From: Sva-07 sp963774765
Lineage (GTDB): Bacteria > Actinomycetota > Acidimicrobiia > Acidimicrobiales > Ilumatobacteraceae
NCBI GenBank assembly: GCA_963774765.1
Contig: CAVZGP010000009.1
Span: forward strand, 930,001 to 994,000
DNA length: 64,000 bases
Reading direction: 5' to 3'
In this document: positions 51,800 through 64,000 of the stretch, piece after piece
Position numbering within the stretch: the first letter of the stretch is position 1
Layout of the letters: every line of letters begins with the position of its first letter
Notes under the pieces: model-generated
The model's input: the letters and a program-made list of their open reading frames with translations, nothing else
What the model was told of the DNA's origin: nothing
Database searches by the model: none
Program-made: the position numbers and the translations under genes

Positions 51800-52601
51800 C
51801 GACATCCTCCATCTCCTGGTCGAACATCGCGTCCTTGCGCCATCTCCACAGGTGGAACATGAGCGTGATGATGATCGCGGCGGGGAGCACTGCCACATGG
51901 AGGACGTAGAACCGCAACAGCGTCGCCGAATCGACGGTCGGTCCGCCCAACAGGATCTCCTTGACCTGCTCGCCGATCACCGGCACGTATCCGGCCATCT
52001 CGCTGCCGACCGTGACCGCCCAGTAGGCCAGTTGGTCCCAGGGGAGCAGGTAGCCGGTGAACGACATCAAGAGCGTCAGGATCAGCAGGATGACCCCGAT
52101 GACCCAGTTGAACTGTCGTGGCGCCTTGTACGCCCCGCGGAAGAACACCCGGCCCATGTGTGCCGCGACGGCGAGGACCATCAGGTGCGCCGACCATCGG
52201 TGGACGTTGCGCACGTACTGACCGAACGGCACATCGGTCTGGATCGTCTGGATGTTCGTGTACGCCGAGGCCGGCGACGGCACGTAGAAGAACATCAGGT
52301 ACACACCCGACACGATGAGACTTCCCAGCAGCACCGTCGAGACCACGCCGAGGTACCACGAGTATCGGAAACCCAGCTCTCGTTTGCGGATCTTGACGGG
52401 GTAGATGTGCAGCAGGAAGCTCGCCCAGTGGCTGGCCGCACGATCGCGGGGCGTCACCTTCCGCGGCGACCGGAAGATCGACTTGCCGACCGTCGTGTTG
52501 CGGGCGCGATCGATGAGACCCTCGTTGGACGCGGTCACATCGTGGTCGACATGGTCGTCGATGATCTCGTCGACCTCCACGTTCTTCTCGTCGAGACTCA
52601 T
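51792..52601 (-). CDS. qcrB: Cytochrome b (N-terminal, heme-binding) subunit
   Basis: 269 residues. It has four membrane helices with both heme b histidine pairs: HRWSAHLMVLAVAAHMGRVF in helix B and YVLHVAVLPAAIIITLMFHL in helix D. SFTGYLLPWDQLAYWAVTVG is the cytochrome b6 fingerprint around the quinone site. The N-terminal ~75 residues are acidic and soluble (EKNVEVDEIIDDHVDHDVTA). The ATG at 52601 overlaps the stop of the flavoprotein gene (ATGA). With the following subunit IV-like gene it is arranged as in b6f-type complexes. Confidence 0.9.
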   Translation of the reverse strand: MSLDEKNVEVDEIIDDHVDHDVTASNEGLIDRARNTTVGKSIFRSPRKVTPRDRAASHWASFLLHIYPVKIRKRELGFRYSWYLGVVSTVLLGSLIVSGVYLMFFYVPSPASAYTNIQTIQTDVPFGQYVRNVHRWSAHLMVLAVAAHMGRVFFRGAYKAPRQFNWVIGVILLILTLLMSFTGYLLPWDQLAYWAVTVGSEMAGYVPVIGEQVKEILLGGPTVDSATLLRFYVLHVAVLPAAIIITLMFHLWRWRKDAMFDQEMEDVDE

Positions 52602-54385
52602 GCGGGAACACCAACGCCTTTCCACATACCCATCGACAGTGCGTCGGGTGGGCAACGTTCGATACAGAGGGCGCAGCGGATGCAACGCTCTTCGTCGAGC
52701 AGCAGCGCGGTTCCACCTGGCGACTCGGATTCGAGGTCCTCGGATGGAACGAGCGAGATGACGTCGACAGGGCACACGTCGGCGCACAGCGCACACAGGA
52801 CGCACTTGTCGACGTCGAGGATGATGTTCGCGAAACACCGCAGACATCGAGCGGCCTCGCACCGCGCCTGCTGTTCGGTGAAGCCGAGCTCCACTTCGGC
52901 CAGGCCGATTCGGCGACCGGTGTCGAGTGTCGGCACCGCCACCCGGGCCAGCTGGTCGTAGTCGTCTTCGAGACGGTGGAACTGGGCGAGCTTGACGAAT
53001 GTCGCCGTTCCCGCTTCCTCGTCGTAGCCACCGAACCAGCGGTGGATGTCGGCGGCCGAACGGCGACCATCGGCAACGGCGTCGATCAACGTGCGGGGTC
53101 CCTTGGCCGCATCTCCACCGGACCACACGCCATCGATCGAGGTCCGTCCGGTGTCGTTGTCGATCTGGATGGTGCGCCGTGGGCTCGTCTCGGGTCCGTT
53201 GGCTCCCAACGCCTCGAGATCGATCGCCTGACCGATCGCCAGGATGATCGTGTCGGCATCGAGCACGGAGAGGTCGGACTCGTCGAACTCCGGTGCGAAC
53301 CGACCGTCGCCGTCGAACACCGACGTGACACCCACCGTCTCGATGCCGGTGACGCGACCCTCGGCGTCGACCAGGACGCGACGAGGGCCTCGCCGGGGAG
53401 CGAACGAGATCCCTTCGTGCTGCGCCTCTTCGACTTCGAAGTCGTGCGCGGGCATCTCCTCGGCGGATTCGAGCGACATCACCGTGACCGAACGGGCGCC
53501 TGCACGCGCGGCTGTGCGGGCCACGTCGAGCGCCTCTGTCATCGACGAGCGCTGATCGGCGGCGATCTCCTCGTCGTCGCCGCCCTGTCCCCCGTAGTCG
53601 GACGCCCTCAGCGCGGTGCGAGCGGCATCCATGGCGACGTCGCCGCCACCCACGACGACGACCCGCTCGCCCACGTCGACGGTGAACCCGCGGTTCATGT
53701 TGATGAGGAACTCGATCGCCTTGAACACGCCGTCGGCCTCGGCGCCTTCGATGTCGAGCCCCCGGCCGAGCGTGGCGCCGATGCCGAGGAAGACGGCGTC
53801 GTGGCGGTCCATCAGTTCGTCGAACGTGACGTCGACACCGAGACGAGTTTCGTAACAGACGTCGACGCCGAGATCGACGATGGCATCGATGTCGGCCGAC
53901 AGCACACTGCGGTCGAGCCGGTACTCGGGGATACCGAGCCACATCGCCCCGCCGAGCTTGTCGGTGGCTTCGTACACCGTCACCCGGTAGCCGAGCCGAC
54001 GCAGATCGTGAGCGCAGGCCATACCCGCAGGCCCGCCACCGACGATTCCGATGCTCTGCGAGCGCTCGAAGGTCGGCGGCGCAGCGACGCGATGCCAGTT
54101 CTCGGGGTTGCCCCGCTCGGTGCCGAACTGCTCGGTCACGAACCGCTTCAACGCTCGGATGGCGATCGGCCGGTCGACCGTACCTCGACGGCACGCATCC
54201 TCGCAGGGTGCCGCGCACACTCGTGCACAGACCGACGCGAACGGGTTCGGAAGCCGGGCCGTCAGGTACGCGAGTTCGTCGTCGCCGTCGGCGATCGCCG
54301 CGACGTACATCCCCGCGTTGGTGTGCACGGGGCACGCCGCGAGGCACGGGATGTTCGTGTCGTAGTACTCGAGTTCGCCGACCAT
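52598..54385 (-). CDS. GltD-like FAD/NAD(P) oxidoreductase fused to a 2[4Fe-4S] ferredoxin domain
   Basis: 595 residues from ATG 54385 (MVGELEYYDTNIPCLAACPV). The N-terminal Fe-S part has CLAACPVHTNAG and CARVCAAPCEDACRRG. The FAD site is IGIVGGGPAGMACAHDLRRL (about 140-160), and the second Rossmann fold, for NAD(P)H, is RVVVVGGGDVAMDAARTALR. ADTIILAIGQAIDLEAL and SIDGVWSGGDAAKGP are typical of GltD/NfnB proteins. The C-terminus carries CVLCALCADVCPVD and CIRCALCIERCPPDAL, two [4Fe-4S] clusters. It is wedged by overlapping codons between a cytochrome c and cytochrome b, so it probably brings NAD(P)H or ferredoxin electrons to the bc complex or takes them from it. Confidence 0.88.
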   Translation of the reverse strand: MVGELEYYDTNIPCLAACPVHTNAGMYVAAIADGDDELAYLTARLPNPFASVCARVCAAPCEDACRRGTVDRPIAIRALKRFVTEQFGTERGNPENWHRVAAPPTFERSQSIGIVGGGPAGMACAHDLRRLGYRVTVYEATDKLGGAMWLGIPEYRLDRSVLSADIDAIVDLGVDVCYETRLGVDVTFDELMDRHDAVFLGIGATLGRGLDIEGAEADGVFKAIEFLINMNRGFTVDVGERVVVVGGGDVAMDAARTALRASDYGGQGGDDEEIAADQRSSMTEALDVARTAARAGARSVTVMSLESAEEMPAHDFEVEEAQHEGISFAPRRGPRRVLVDAEGRVTGIETVGVTSVFDGDGRFAPEFDESDLSVLDADTIILAIGQAIDLEALGANGPETSPRRTIQIDNDTGRTSIDGVWSGGDAAKGPRTLIDAVADGRRSAADIHRWFGGYDEEAGTATFVKLAQFHRLEDDYDQLARVAVPTLDTGRRIGLAEVELGFTEQQARCEAARCLRCFANIILDVDKCVLCALCADVCPVDVISLVPSEDLESESPGGTALLLDEERCIRCALCIERCPPDALSMGMWKGVGVPA

Positions 54386-55182
54386 CAGATTCGGTTCTTT
54401 CGATGCAGGAACCACAGCGCGACGAGCGAGGCGCCGAGTCCGACGGACCAGACCCCGACAGTGATCAGATCCCGCTGGTCGGACGACATCTCCTGGAGCG
54501 GGCCGGATTCCCACGCCCGGGCGGGCAGCAACGTCGTGGTGACGATCAGGAACACAACGATGACCGCAGCCTTCATCCAGGCATCGGACCACGGAATCTC
54601 CCGCGGGTCGTTGACCGCGATGATGCGCTGACGGAAGATCACCGCACCCGCGACCACGGCGAGGCCCAGCGCAATGGTGATCACCATCTTCGTCTCCGAC
54701 GACATCCCCGAACCACCGGACGCATCGACAGCAACCTCGGGGGCCGGCGTGACGAATCCCGACTGGATGTAGGCGATCACGGCCGTCACATCGTCGTCAC
54801 TCAACGTCGACTGGGCGGGCATCACCCCGTCGTAGGTCTGACCGTTGACCTCGATCTCGCCGCTGAGACCGTTCGTGATGACATCGACGACGTAGGCGGT
54901 GTCGTCGACGTTCGGATTGCCGACCAACGGCGGGAACTGGCCGACAACGCCCGCTCCGCCGGCCTGATGGCACCCAGCGCACGACGTGGCGTAGACCTCG
55001 GCGCCGGCAACCAACGTCTCGTCGGTCGGCCCGCTGAGCAGGTTCGCAGCCGACGCGGCAAATGGCGCGACGGCGACCACGGCTACCAACAACAGCGCCG
55101 GCGTCCATCTCACCAGTGCCCCACGACATCGCACACCCACCGCAGCCGATGAGTCACGTTCTCTGGAAGTCGTCTCAGGCAT
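54385..55182 (-). CDS. Multi-pass membrane protein with one c-type heme domain
   Basis: 265 residues from ATG 55182. An N-terminal signal/anchor (WTPALLLVAVVAVAPFAASA) precedes a cytochrome c domain with SCAGCHQAGGAGVVGQFPPL and a likely Met ligand in YDGVMPAQSTLSDDD. Then come three further membrane helices: MVITIALGLAVVAGAVIF, AAVIVVFLIVTTTLLPARAW and LITVGVWSVGLGASLVALWF. A monoheme cytochrome followed by three helices is unusual. It overlaps the flavoprotein start by one base (TGATG) and follows the narK genes, so it is part of the same run. Confidence 0.8.
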   Translation of the reverse strand: MPETTSRERDSSAAVGVRCRGALVRWTPALLLVAVVAVAPFAASAANLLSGPTDETLVAGAEVYATSCAGCHQAGGAGVVGQFPPLVGNPNVDDTAYVVDVITNGLSGEIEVNGQTYDGVMPAQSTLSDDDVTAVIAYIQSGFVTPAPEVAVDASGGSGMSSETKMVITIALGLAVVAGAVIFRQRIIAVNDPREIPWSDAWMKAAVIVVFLIVTTTLLPARAWESGPLQEMSSDQRDLITVGVWSVGLGASLVALWFLHRKNRI

Positions 55183-55268
55183 CAGGCTCCTCGGTGTGAC
55201 GACGACATGCGTCGCCCGGTTGTCATCATCCGGCGCGCGAACGCCGCGGGCAAAGAGGCGAAGGTCCA

Positions 55269-56874
55269 CTACGGGTTCCTGAATTCGGCCTTGGGTCCGA
55301 GGTAGAACCACCAGTTGATGAAGATGCAGACGACGTAGAACGCCGCGAAGGCCACCAGGGCGTATTCGGGTGTCCCGCTCTTGATCTGGCTGCCGAACTC
55401 CTCCGGCACGATGAACGCCCCGTAGGCCGCAACCGCCGATGTCCAGCCGAGTACCGGACCAGCCTGTTCCTTGTTGAAGACGCACGGCGATCGTTCGGAA
55501 CGTCGAGCCGTTGCCGATGCCGCTGGCTGCGAACAACACCAGGAAGAGCAGGAAGAACGGGAGGAAGTAGTCCTCAGGCGTCTCCGACTTGAATGCTTCG
55601 CGCATGTAATAGGCGACGCCGAGCGCGCTCATCGATCATCACGACCGCCACGGCCTGGGTCACCTTCGCGCCACCGACCTTGTCGGCCATCCAACCGCCG
55701 ACCGGCCTGATGAACGCGCCGATGAAGGGACCGATCCAGGCAAAGGTCAGCACCGCCGGACCATCCGGGTTCACGGTGTCGTGGGTCATGACCCCATCGA
55801 TCTCGATGTGCCTGAACCCGAAGATCACCTTCATCGCCAGCGCGAAGCCGGCGGAGAAGCCGATGAAGCTGCCGAAGGTCATCGTGTAGATCACACTCAT
55901 CACCCAGGTGTGCTTGTTGCCGAAGATCTTGTACTGACGTTCGAGGTTCGGCTTGACCTGGCCGGGGATCTGCTTGAGCAGGAAGACGGTCAGCCAGAGC
56001 GTGATGGCGATCACCGGCCACTTCGCCCATGACGGTGCACCGAGCATCGGATCGGGCAGGATCACGATAGAGCCCGAGCGCCGCGGGAACGGCGGCCACC
56101 AGCAACATGCCAGTGACCTTGCCGAACGCCGTGATCGTGCCGCCGATGTTCGGTGACACCTCGGCGGTGCGGATGTTGTTCATCCCGAACCACCCGGCGA
56201 AGGCGAGCGGTATCAGGAAGATCAGCCACACGAATCCGGCGTTCTGGATCCACGTCTCGGTGCCGGCGGCGATCTTGCCGATCAACGTGCCGGAAGTCTG
56301 TTCGAGCACCATCGAGCCGCCGCCGAACATCGCCCGGGTCATCACGAGCGGGATCAGGAGCTGCATCGTGGTCACGCCGGCGTTGCCGAGCCCCGCGTTG
56401 AGGCCGAGCGCCAGCCCCTGCATGCGCTTGGGGTAGAAGAAGCTGATGTTCGACATCGACGACGCGAAGTTGCCGCCGCCGAGGCCAGACAGGAAGGCGA
56501 GGAGCTGGAACACCCACAGCGGCGTGTCCTTGCTGAGCAGCGCGAGGCCGGTGCCCGACTGCGGGGATCATCAGCATCGCGGTCGTCAGGAAGATCGTGT
56601 TCCGGCCACCGGCGATGCGGATGAAGAAGCTCTGGGGGATTCGGAACGTCGCCCCGGTGAACCCAGCGATCGCCGTGATCGTGAACAGCTCGGCCTGGGT
56701 GAACGGGAAGCCGAGGTTGAGCATCTGGACGGTGATGACGCTCCAGTACATCCAGACCGCGAACCCGCACAGCAGGCTGGGGATCGAGATCCACAGGTTC
56801 CGCGTCGCGATCTTCTTTCCCGTTGTCTCCCAGAACGTCTCGTTCTCGACATCCCACTCTGTGATGTCTGCCAT
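55269..56874 (-). pseudogene. narK: Nitrate/nitrite transporter NarK (first copy from bc side), about four frameshifts
   Basis: Major-facilitator nitrate/nitrite porter of the NarK/NasA family. The start is ATG 56874 (MADITEWDVENETFWETTGK). Segments in changing frames are LWISIPSLLCGFAVWMYWSV, FRIPQSFFIRIAGGRNTIFL, the nitrate signature GLGGGNFASSMSNISFFYPK, LNAGLGNAGVTTMQLLIPLV, IRPVGGWMADKVGGAKVTQA and a C-terminus FYLGPKAEFRNP ending at TAG 55269. Shifts lie near 56560, 56070, 55630 and 55490. Restored length is about 530 residues with 12 helices. The order of motifs is complete, so error is more likely than decay. A second narK follows upstream. Confidence 0.85.
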
Positions 56875-56950
56875 GTTGATTCTCCTCTTGCTGTCGAACT
56901 GCTCGGGGTGTCGGGATGTTGAGACGACGGCGGAGTCCGCCATTGCTCGG

Positions 56951-58616
56951 TCAGGTGGTGGTCGGGGTGCCGACCGCTTGTTGCGGCTCATCACCGGCGT
57001 CGAACTCCGATGCGTGAGCATCCTTTGGTTCCTCGAGAAGAGCGAGGGTGATCAGGAAGCTCAGCAACGCGCCACCGGCGAGGATGAAGAAGAACGTTCG
57101 GGCATCCACGAGCGAGAAGATGACCAGGTAGACGACGGCGCCGACGTTGCCGTAGGCACCGGCCATGCCCGCCACCTGACCGGTCATCCGTTTGTTGACC
57201 ATCGGGATGATGGCGAAGGTCGCTCCCTCGGCGCCCTGCACGAAGATCGAGGCGACCACGGTGAAGACCACGGCGATCACCAGCCAGGTCATGCCGCTGA
57301 ACGTCGGGACCAGGTTCTTGAGGCCGTCGGCGTCGACACCGCCGGACCACTTGGAGATGAGCGCCATGAGCACGAAGCCGAGGACGATGCCGAAGATGTA
57401 GCCGAGCATCGTGCGTTTGCGGTTCGGCAACCGGTCGGACAGATAGCCACCGAGCGGGCGGGCCACGAGGTTGACGAAGGCGAACGATGCGGCGACGAAT
57501 CCCGCCACGGTTGCCGTGACGATCGGCTGGCCGGCGTTGTTGGTGAGCGGCGCGAACACCTCCTCGTAGAACGTCGGCAGCATCGAGACGACCGCCAGTT
57601 CCGCACCGAAGTTGGCGAAGTACGTGGAGTTCAGGGCAACGACGCTGCCGAAGTGGTACTTCTCGTCGTCGGGCACGCCCGCACGCAGGTACGGCAGGTT
57701 CACCTGCAGGGTCCGCACGACGTGGACCACGTACACAAGCGTGAGCACGGCGTAGATCGCGTACAGCCCGGTGTCGCCCAGGATGACCTCACCGTCGACC
57801 TTCACATTCGAGATGCGCCATGCCAACAGACCGAGTGCACCGACCAGTGGAATCGACCAGACCAGGTACTGCACGAGGTCGCGGTACGACGTCACCATCA
57901 TCGGCTCGGCCTTCTTGGTCTTGACGAGCGTGCGCCCCTCGGGGACGTCGCGCACCAAGAAGTAGTACATGACGCCGTAGATGCCCATCACCAATCCGTT
58001 GAGCGCCATCGCCCAGCGCCACGAGTCGTCTCCCATGTCGAACCAGCTGCCCGAAGACCGTCAGCGCAACCCAGGGCAGCGTCATCGCCGCCCACGCGGA
58101 TCCGAAGTTGCCCCAACCGGCATAGAAACCCTCGGTGCGGCCGATGTACTTCGGCGGGAACCACTGCGCCACCATCTTGATGCCGATCACGAAGCCGGCG
58201 CCGACGCAACTCAGCACGAGCCGGGAGATCAGCATCTGATCGAACGTGTCGGCGAAGGCGAACCAGATCGTCGGGATCGCCATGACCACCATCAACGCGC
58301 TGAACACGATGCGTGACCCGAACCGGTCGATCAACGTGCCGACGACGATGCGGGCGGGGATGGTCAAGGCCACGTTGGCGATGAGCAGGATCTTGATGTG
58401 CTCCTCGGTCAACCAGTCGGTCGTGTTGCGCATCGTGGTGCCGAGCGGTGCCAGATTGAACCACACGTAGAACGTCATGAAGAACGCGATCCACGTGAAG
58501 TGGAGCACCCGGATCCGCTCCTGGTGGAAGTCGAGCAACCGCGGTGGCGCATCGTCGCCGGCCGCGGGTGGAGACGCAACCGACTGTCGGTCGCTTCGGT
58601 CCTGGTCGTCACTCAT
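56951..58616 (-). CDS. narK: Nitrate/nitrite transporter NarK (second copy), one frameshift near 58045
   Basis: Start ATG 58616 (MSDDQDRSDRQSVASPPAAG). IRVLHFTWIAFFMTFYVWFN matches the NarK type with the RF-x-W entry, GTLIDRFGSRIVFSALMVVM is the MFS loop, and EGFYAGWGNFGSAWAAMTLP the first nitrate signature. After the shift (FGQLV to DDSWRWAMALNGLVM) the rest is clean: FANFGAELAVVSMLPTFYEE, ARPLGGYLSDRLPNRKRTML, GMAGAYGNVGAVVYLVIFS. About 554 residues. Two adjacent NarK paralogues often divide proton/nitrate symport and nitrate/nitrite exchange; which is which cannot be told here. Confidence 0.87.
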
Positions 58617-58657
58617 CGTTGAGTTCCTTGGGGGTTGGGGAGGTCAGCGCTCGGCGC

Positions 58658-59377
58658 TCACTGGTATTGCTTGGGCCGCGGCGCGTTCGAGATGTACTCG
58701 GCGGCCGGCGGTTCACGGTTGGCGATCACCTTCTGCCACGGGCGGAACAGGTATTGCAGCGGCAGGGTGATGATGTGGACCAACCGACTGAAGGGGAAGA
58801 TCGCGAGGAAGACGAAGAAGGTCAGCACGTGGATCTGCAGGGCGAGCGGAAGCGGGTCGATGTAGCCGGGCTCGGGCTGGAACCGGAACAGCGACCGCAC
58901 GTACGGCACGAACACACCGGTGCCCCAGTACGAACCCCAGCGATAACCGATCGCGATCCACAGGCCCGAGATGATCTGGACCGCGATGACGAGCAGCACC
59001 ACATGGTCCATCGGACTGGTCACCCGGCGAACGCGGGCACTGGAGTGCCGACGCCAGATCAACACGGTGATCCCGAATGCCGCCCACAATCCGAGGGCGA
59101 CCCCGGTGATCTCGAGCAGGTACAGCCGGATCGGGTCGCCGTTCCAGAGCACGAACGCCTCGGGCACGATCAAGGCCAACAGGTGGGCGGTGAGGATGAT
59201 CGTCAAACCCCAGTGGAACGGGATCGAGCCCCAGTACAGCTTCTTGCTCTCGAGGAGTTGTGACGACAACGACGACACCGAGAACGGCGCTCGGCGCCAC
59301 CGCACGATCGTGACGACGATGGCGAGTGTGGCCGCCATGTACGGCACGACACCGAACAGGACGTCGTTGGTGTTCAT
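58658..59377 (-). CDS. narI: Respiratory nitrate reductase gamma subunit
   Basis: Membrane cytochrome b that takes electrons from quinol. The product has 239 residues and five helices. Heme ligands are visible as FHWGLTIILTAHLLALIVP (first pair) and HVLTFFVFLAIFPFSRLVHI (second pair). VIAVQIISGLWIAIGYRWGS is the fourth helix. The start ATG 59377 overlaps the narJ stop by 4 bases. C-terminal REPPAAEYISNAPRPKQYQ is cytoplasmic and contacts NarH in relatives. Confidence 0.93.
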   Translation of the reverse strand: MNTNDVLFGVVPYMAATLAIVVTIVRWRRAPFSVSSLSSQLLESKKLYWGSIPFHWGLTIILTAHLLALIVPEAFVLWNGDPIRLYLLEITGVALGLWAAFGITVLIWRRHSSARVRRVTSPMDHVVLLVIAVQIISGLWIAIGYRWGSYWGTGVFVPYVRSLFRFQPEPGYIDPLPLALQIHVLTFFVFLAIFPFSRLVHIITLPLQYLFRPWQKVIANREPPAAEYISNAPRPKQYQ

Positions 59378-59888
59378 CGTCTGCCTCCGATCCGGACCGG
59401 ACGGTTGCCGGCGCACGCGAGCGTGGCTGCGAGCAGATGGCAATAGGGGTTGTCCGGTGCTGCTGTCTTGAGTACGGCATTCATTTCGGCCACCGCAGCG
59501 GGAAGCGCCTCGACGAGATCCTCGATCGGCTCGTCGGTCGCTGCGAGGTACCGCAAGATCGGTTCGATGTGGTCCGGCAGTTCGCCGCGCAGGTCGACGT
59601 CGGCCTCGGCCATCGCGGCGACCAGGTCGGCCATGAAGGCCCCGCGTCGGTAGTTCTCACCCCAGGCGACGTGGCCGACGTACGGCACGAACTTGGGGTC
59701 GAGATCGAGCGTCTCGGTGTGGAGTTCCTCCCACTCCCCCAGCGTCAGCGACCCAACCGCCACCACGAAGCGTTGCATGTGGCGCTTCACCTCGGCGTTG
59801 GCCTCGACGTCGACCATCTGCGACAGCTCTGCAGCCGACTCCGCGGTCGGATAGCGGAACCCGAGAGCGACCAGTTGGGTCGTGTCCA

Positions 59889-59889
<1 letters not shown>
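59374..59889 (-). CDS. narJ: Nitrate reductase molybdenum cofactor assembly chaperone
   Basis: TorD/NarJ-type chaperone that holds NarGH until the molybdenum cofactor is inserted. The product has 171 residues, all-helical in pattern, against about 180-240 in the family. LTLGEWEELHTETLDLDPKF is followed by VPYVGHVAWGENYRRGAFMA, the conserved 'ELPDH' part is present (GELPDHIEPILRYLA) and a short C-terminus follows. Overlaps with narH (TGATG) and narI. Confidence 0.88.

Positions 59890-64000
<4,111 letters not shown>

Overview
The window is high-GC actinobacterial DNA. Gene order (fakA-recG-rsmD-coaD-DUF177-rpmF-plsX-acpP-rnc-mutM-smc-ftsY ... ffh-rpsP-khpA-rimM-trmD-rplS-yraN; tig-clpP-clpX-folC-ndk-mreBCD-mrdA-rodA-rne-rplU-rpmA), a GTP-type PEP carboxykinase, a membrane-anchored FtsY and a split cytochrome b with Rieske protein fit a Gram-positive actinobacterium. 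My best guess is class Acidimicrobiia, Ilumatobacter-like; this rests on gene content and protein style, not on a search. Nearly all genes lie on the minus strand. LAYOUT. 1-2.5 kb: 3' part of a UvrD/AddA-type helicase-nuclease (+). 2.5-6 kb: a secreted or membrane protein, a SulP anion transporter and a crotonase-family enzyme. 6-10.4 kb: SRP and translation cluster (ffh to yraN). 10.6-11.8 kb: acyl-CoA dehydrogenase. 12-22.1 kb: ftsY, smc, mutM, rnc, acpP, plsX, rpmF, DUF177, a coiled-coil DivIVA-like protein, coaD, rsmD. 22.4-26.3 kb: recG and fakA, both broken by many frameshifts. 26.4-28.9 kb (+): rpmB, a cold-shock-like protein, pckG. 29-40.6 kb: rpmA, rplU, an alkylsulfatase-like metallo-hydrolase, a putative selenoprotein, RNase E/G and the rod-shape operon mreBCD-mrdA-rodA with ndk. 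40.7-45.6 kb: folC, clpX, clpP, tig. 45.7-50 kb: small accessory genes, a LysM-NlpC/P60 hydrolase, SoxR with a VOC protein, and fumC. 50.2-64 kb: one long minus-strand respiratory cluster, transcribed as narG-narH-narJ-narI-narK-narK-cytochrome c-flavoprotein/ferredoxin-cytochrome b-cytochrome b C-terminal subunit-Rieske-cytochrome c. HOW IT WORKS TOGETHER. The nar cluster encodes a membrane nitrate reductase, its chaperone and two nitrate/nitrite transporters, co-directional with a complete quinol:cytochrome c reductase and a GltD-like flavoprotein with 8Fe ferredoxin. This suggests a dedicated nitrate-respiration chain with a possible NAD(P)H/ferredoxin link. MOST INTERESTING NON-STANDARD FEATURES. 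(1) A 108-codon gene directly after RNase E/G has an in-frame UGA followed by a SECIS-like hairpin with a GGUC apical loop. (2) A 55-bp imperfect inverted repeat occurs three times, each time just downstream of a minus-strand gene. (3) A composite repeat occurs at two loci, with a 61-bp tandem hairpin unit and, at one locus, imperfect terminal inverted repeats. (4) The nar-bc-flavoprotein cluster. QUALITY WARNING. Frameshifts concentrate at 22.4-28.2 kb and 55.3-64 kb and hit genes expected to be functional, so most are probably sequence or assembly errors. I type a gene 'pseudogene' when it has several lesions as given; single-frameshift genes are kept as CDS. I saw no rRNA, tRNA, CRISPR array, insertion-sequence transposase or replication origin.
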